DNA of 64,000 nt from Gilichinskyi gelida (GTDB taxonomy: Bacteria > Acidobacteriota > Thermoanaerobaculia > Gp7-AA8), in assembly GCA_038040385.1 (NCBI GenBank), contig JBBPII010000021.1, positions 1 through 64,000 of the forward strand, read 5' to 3'. The notes under the pieces were generated by a model. The model ran no database searches, had not been told where the DNA came from, and saw only the letters and a list, made by a program, of their open reading frames with translations. A program made the translations under genes and the position numbers. Below, piece after piece: positions 63,194-64,000 of the stretch (within the stretch, counting starts at the first letter, position 1; the number at the start of each line of letters is the position of its first letter).

Positions 63194-63835
63194 CTACTCC
63201 AGTACCACCAGCACCACGCGACGATTCTCCGCGCGGCCCTTCTTCGTCTTGTTCGATCCCACCGGGGCGCTGTCGCCGTAGGAGATGGTCGACATCCGGT
63301 TGAGCGGGAGACCCTGGCTCTTGGAAAGGTAGCGGCGCACGGACTCCGCGCGACGCTCGCCGAGGTCTTCGTTGTAGCGCTTGCCGCCGACGTTGTCGGT
63401 GTGGCCCTGGATCTCGATGAAGTACGGCTCGGTGAGCGCCTTCACCTTCGCCGCGAACTCGTCGAGCGCCGCCTGCGCCTCCTTGTCGAGATCGTATTTG
63501 CCGCTCTTGAACTTCACGCGGTCTTCGCTAAAGGTCTGCTCGAAGACGACCTTCCCTTTGGCAAGGACGCCGGCATCCTGGGCGCGCTTGAGTGCATCCT
63601 GGGCGGTCTGGCTCAGCTCGCTGATCTTCTGGTCGGTCTGCGCCAGGTGCGCGTCTGTGGCTTTCTGCTTCTGCTGAAGGTCCTCGACCTGGGTCTCGAC
63701 CGATTCGATCTTCTGGCTGTTCTGGGCCTGCGCTTCCGCGATCTTCTTGTCCACGGAGCTGGAGGAGGCGCACGCGCCGAGGGCGGCGGCGAATGCCGTA
63801 GCGGTGAGTAAACGGAGTGCAATCTTGGTGGTCAT
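63194..63835 (-). CDS. OmpA-C / Lpp-like lipoprotein with coiled coil
   Basis: 213 residues from ATG 63835, with AGGAAG as ribosome-binding site. The lipobox is ALGAC (Cys22). An Lpp-like coiled coil with heptads follows (~30-85, EAQAQNSQKIESVETQVEDL). An OmpA-C domain at ~105-210 contains EIQGHTDNVGGKRYNEDLGE and KKGRAENRRVVLVVL. It links the outer membrane to peptidoglycan. It is the second OmpA-C protein in the window. Confidence 0.87.
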   Translation of the reverse strand: MTTKIALRLLTATAFAAALGACASSSSVDKKIAEAQAQNSQKIESVETQVEDLQQKQKATDAHLAQTDQKISELSQTAQDALKRAQDAGVLAKGKVVFEQTFSEDRVKFKSGKYDLDKEAQAALDEFAAKVKALTEPYFIEIQGHTDNVGGKRYNEDLGERRAESVRRYLSKSQGLPLNRMSTISYGDSAPVGSNKTKKGRAENRRVVLVVLE

Positions 63836-64000
63836 CAACTTCCTTTCCTTTCGTTTTTCCCGCGGGAAGCAACCAAGGGGGGCTCGGTACCGAGGTAACC
63901 CGCGCGAACGCGCACTGTCCGTACGCGATTGGCGAGCCTGAGGGAAATTCGGCGGTACTTTACCGCACCTTTTCCTGTCGGGGTGAAGCCGATCAAGTAT
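63836..64000. other. upstream region of the terminal OmpA-like gene, no gene seen
   Basis: 162 nt of spacer to the window end. It contains the palindrome TTCCCGCGGGAA (63857-63868) and no convincing open frame or RNA. It should hold the promoter of the minus-strand lipoprotein. Confidence 0.4.

Overview
The window is a contiguous chromosomal segment of a high-GC, diderm (Gram-negative-type) bacterium, interrupted by one 10-N assembly gap (24529-24538). I see no phage, plasmid, IS element or CRISPR array. The best guess is an Acidobacteriota member. RpoB carries a large four-pair Cys (zinc-ribbon-like) insertion near its N-terminus that I recall from that phylum. Lipoproteins, OmpA-type proteins and a beta-barrel protein show an outer membrane. 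The many dispersed palindromes are also typical of such genomes. The assignment is inference; no 16S rRNA gene is present.

Layout. 1-8817 (minus strand) is the transcription/translation block: tRNA-Thr(TGT), tRNA-Tyr, tRNA-Gly, tRNA-Thr(GGT), rpmG, tRNA-Trp, secE, nusG, rplK, rplA, rplJ, rplL, rpoB and the start of rpoC; tuf, often found between these tRNAs and rpmG/secE, is absent. 8933-19046 is mostly minus-strand housekeeping: rlmB, pyrD-gltX, ispF-ispD, frr-pyrH, tsf-rpsB, rpsI-rplM. A plus-strand vapBC-type toxin-antitoxin pair and an aldo/keto reductase are inserted. 19211-32786 holds a surface carboxypeptidase-regulatory-like protein, folD-coaE, three tandem Thr-rich lipoproteins, a hydrolase, an FHA-GAF-SpoIIE phosphatase, and a coupled run comEC / membrane zinc-ribbon protein / miaA / TPR lipoprotein, headed by an rRNA m5U methyltransferase. 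32795-39875 holds a secreted amidohydrolase, sucCD, an exported beta-carbonic anhydrase, a cyanophycinase-like protein that has lost its nucleophile, a soluble histidine kinase, an RlpA-like protein and a lytic transglycosylase. 40156-44562 is a compact minus-strand run: aminotransferase, class-A-beta-lactamase-like serine hydrolase, M15 peptidase and amidoligase-like protein, none with an obvious export signal. It is the best candidate here for an uncharacterised pathway. 45777-50694 is a lysine/diaminopimelate operon (asd, lysC, dapB, dapA, dapD). 52218-53961 is amtB plus a PII protein lacking the uridylylation tyrosine. The rest is transport (MFS, ABC), radical SAM, NUDIX, oxidoreductase, exodeoxyribonuclease III and envelope proteins.

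A second layer runs through the window: at least six families of short palindromic repeats sit in most intergenic spaces. About a dozen genes take their stop codon, and sometimes their last residues, from such a repeat. Two proteins appear to carry repeats in frame within their coding sequence. The one assembly gap lies inside what looks like another such repeat.
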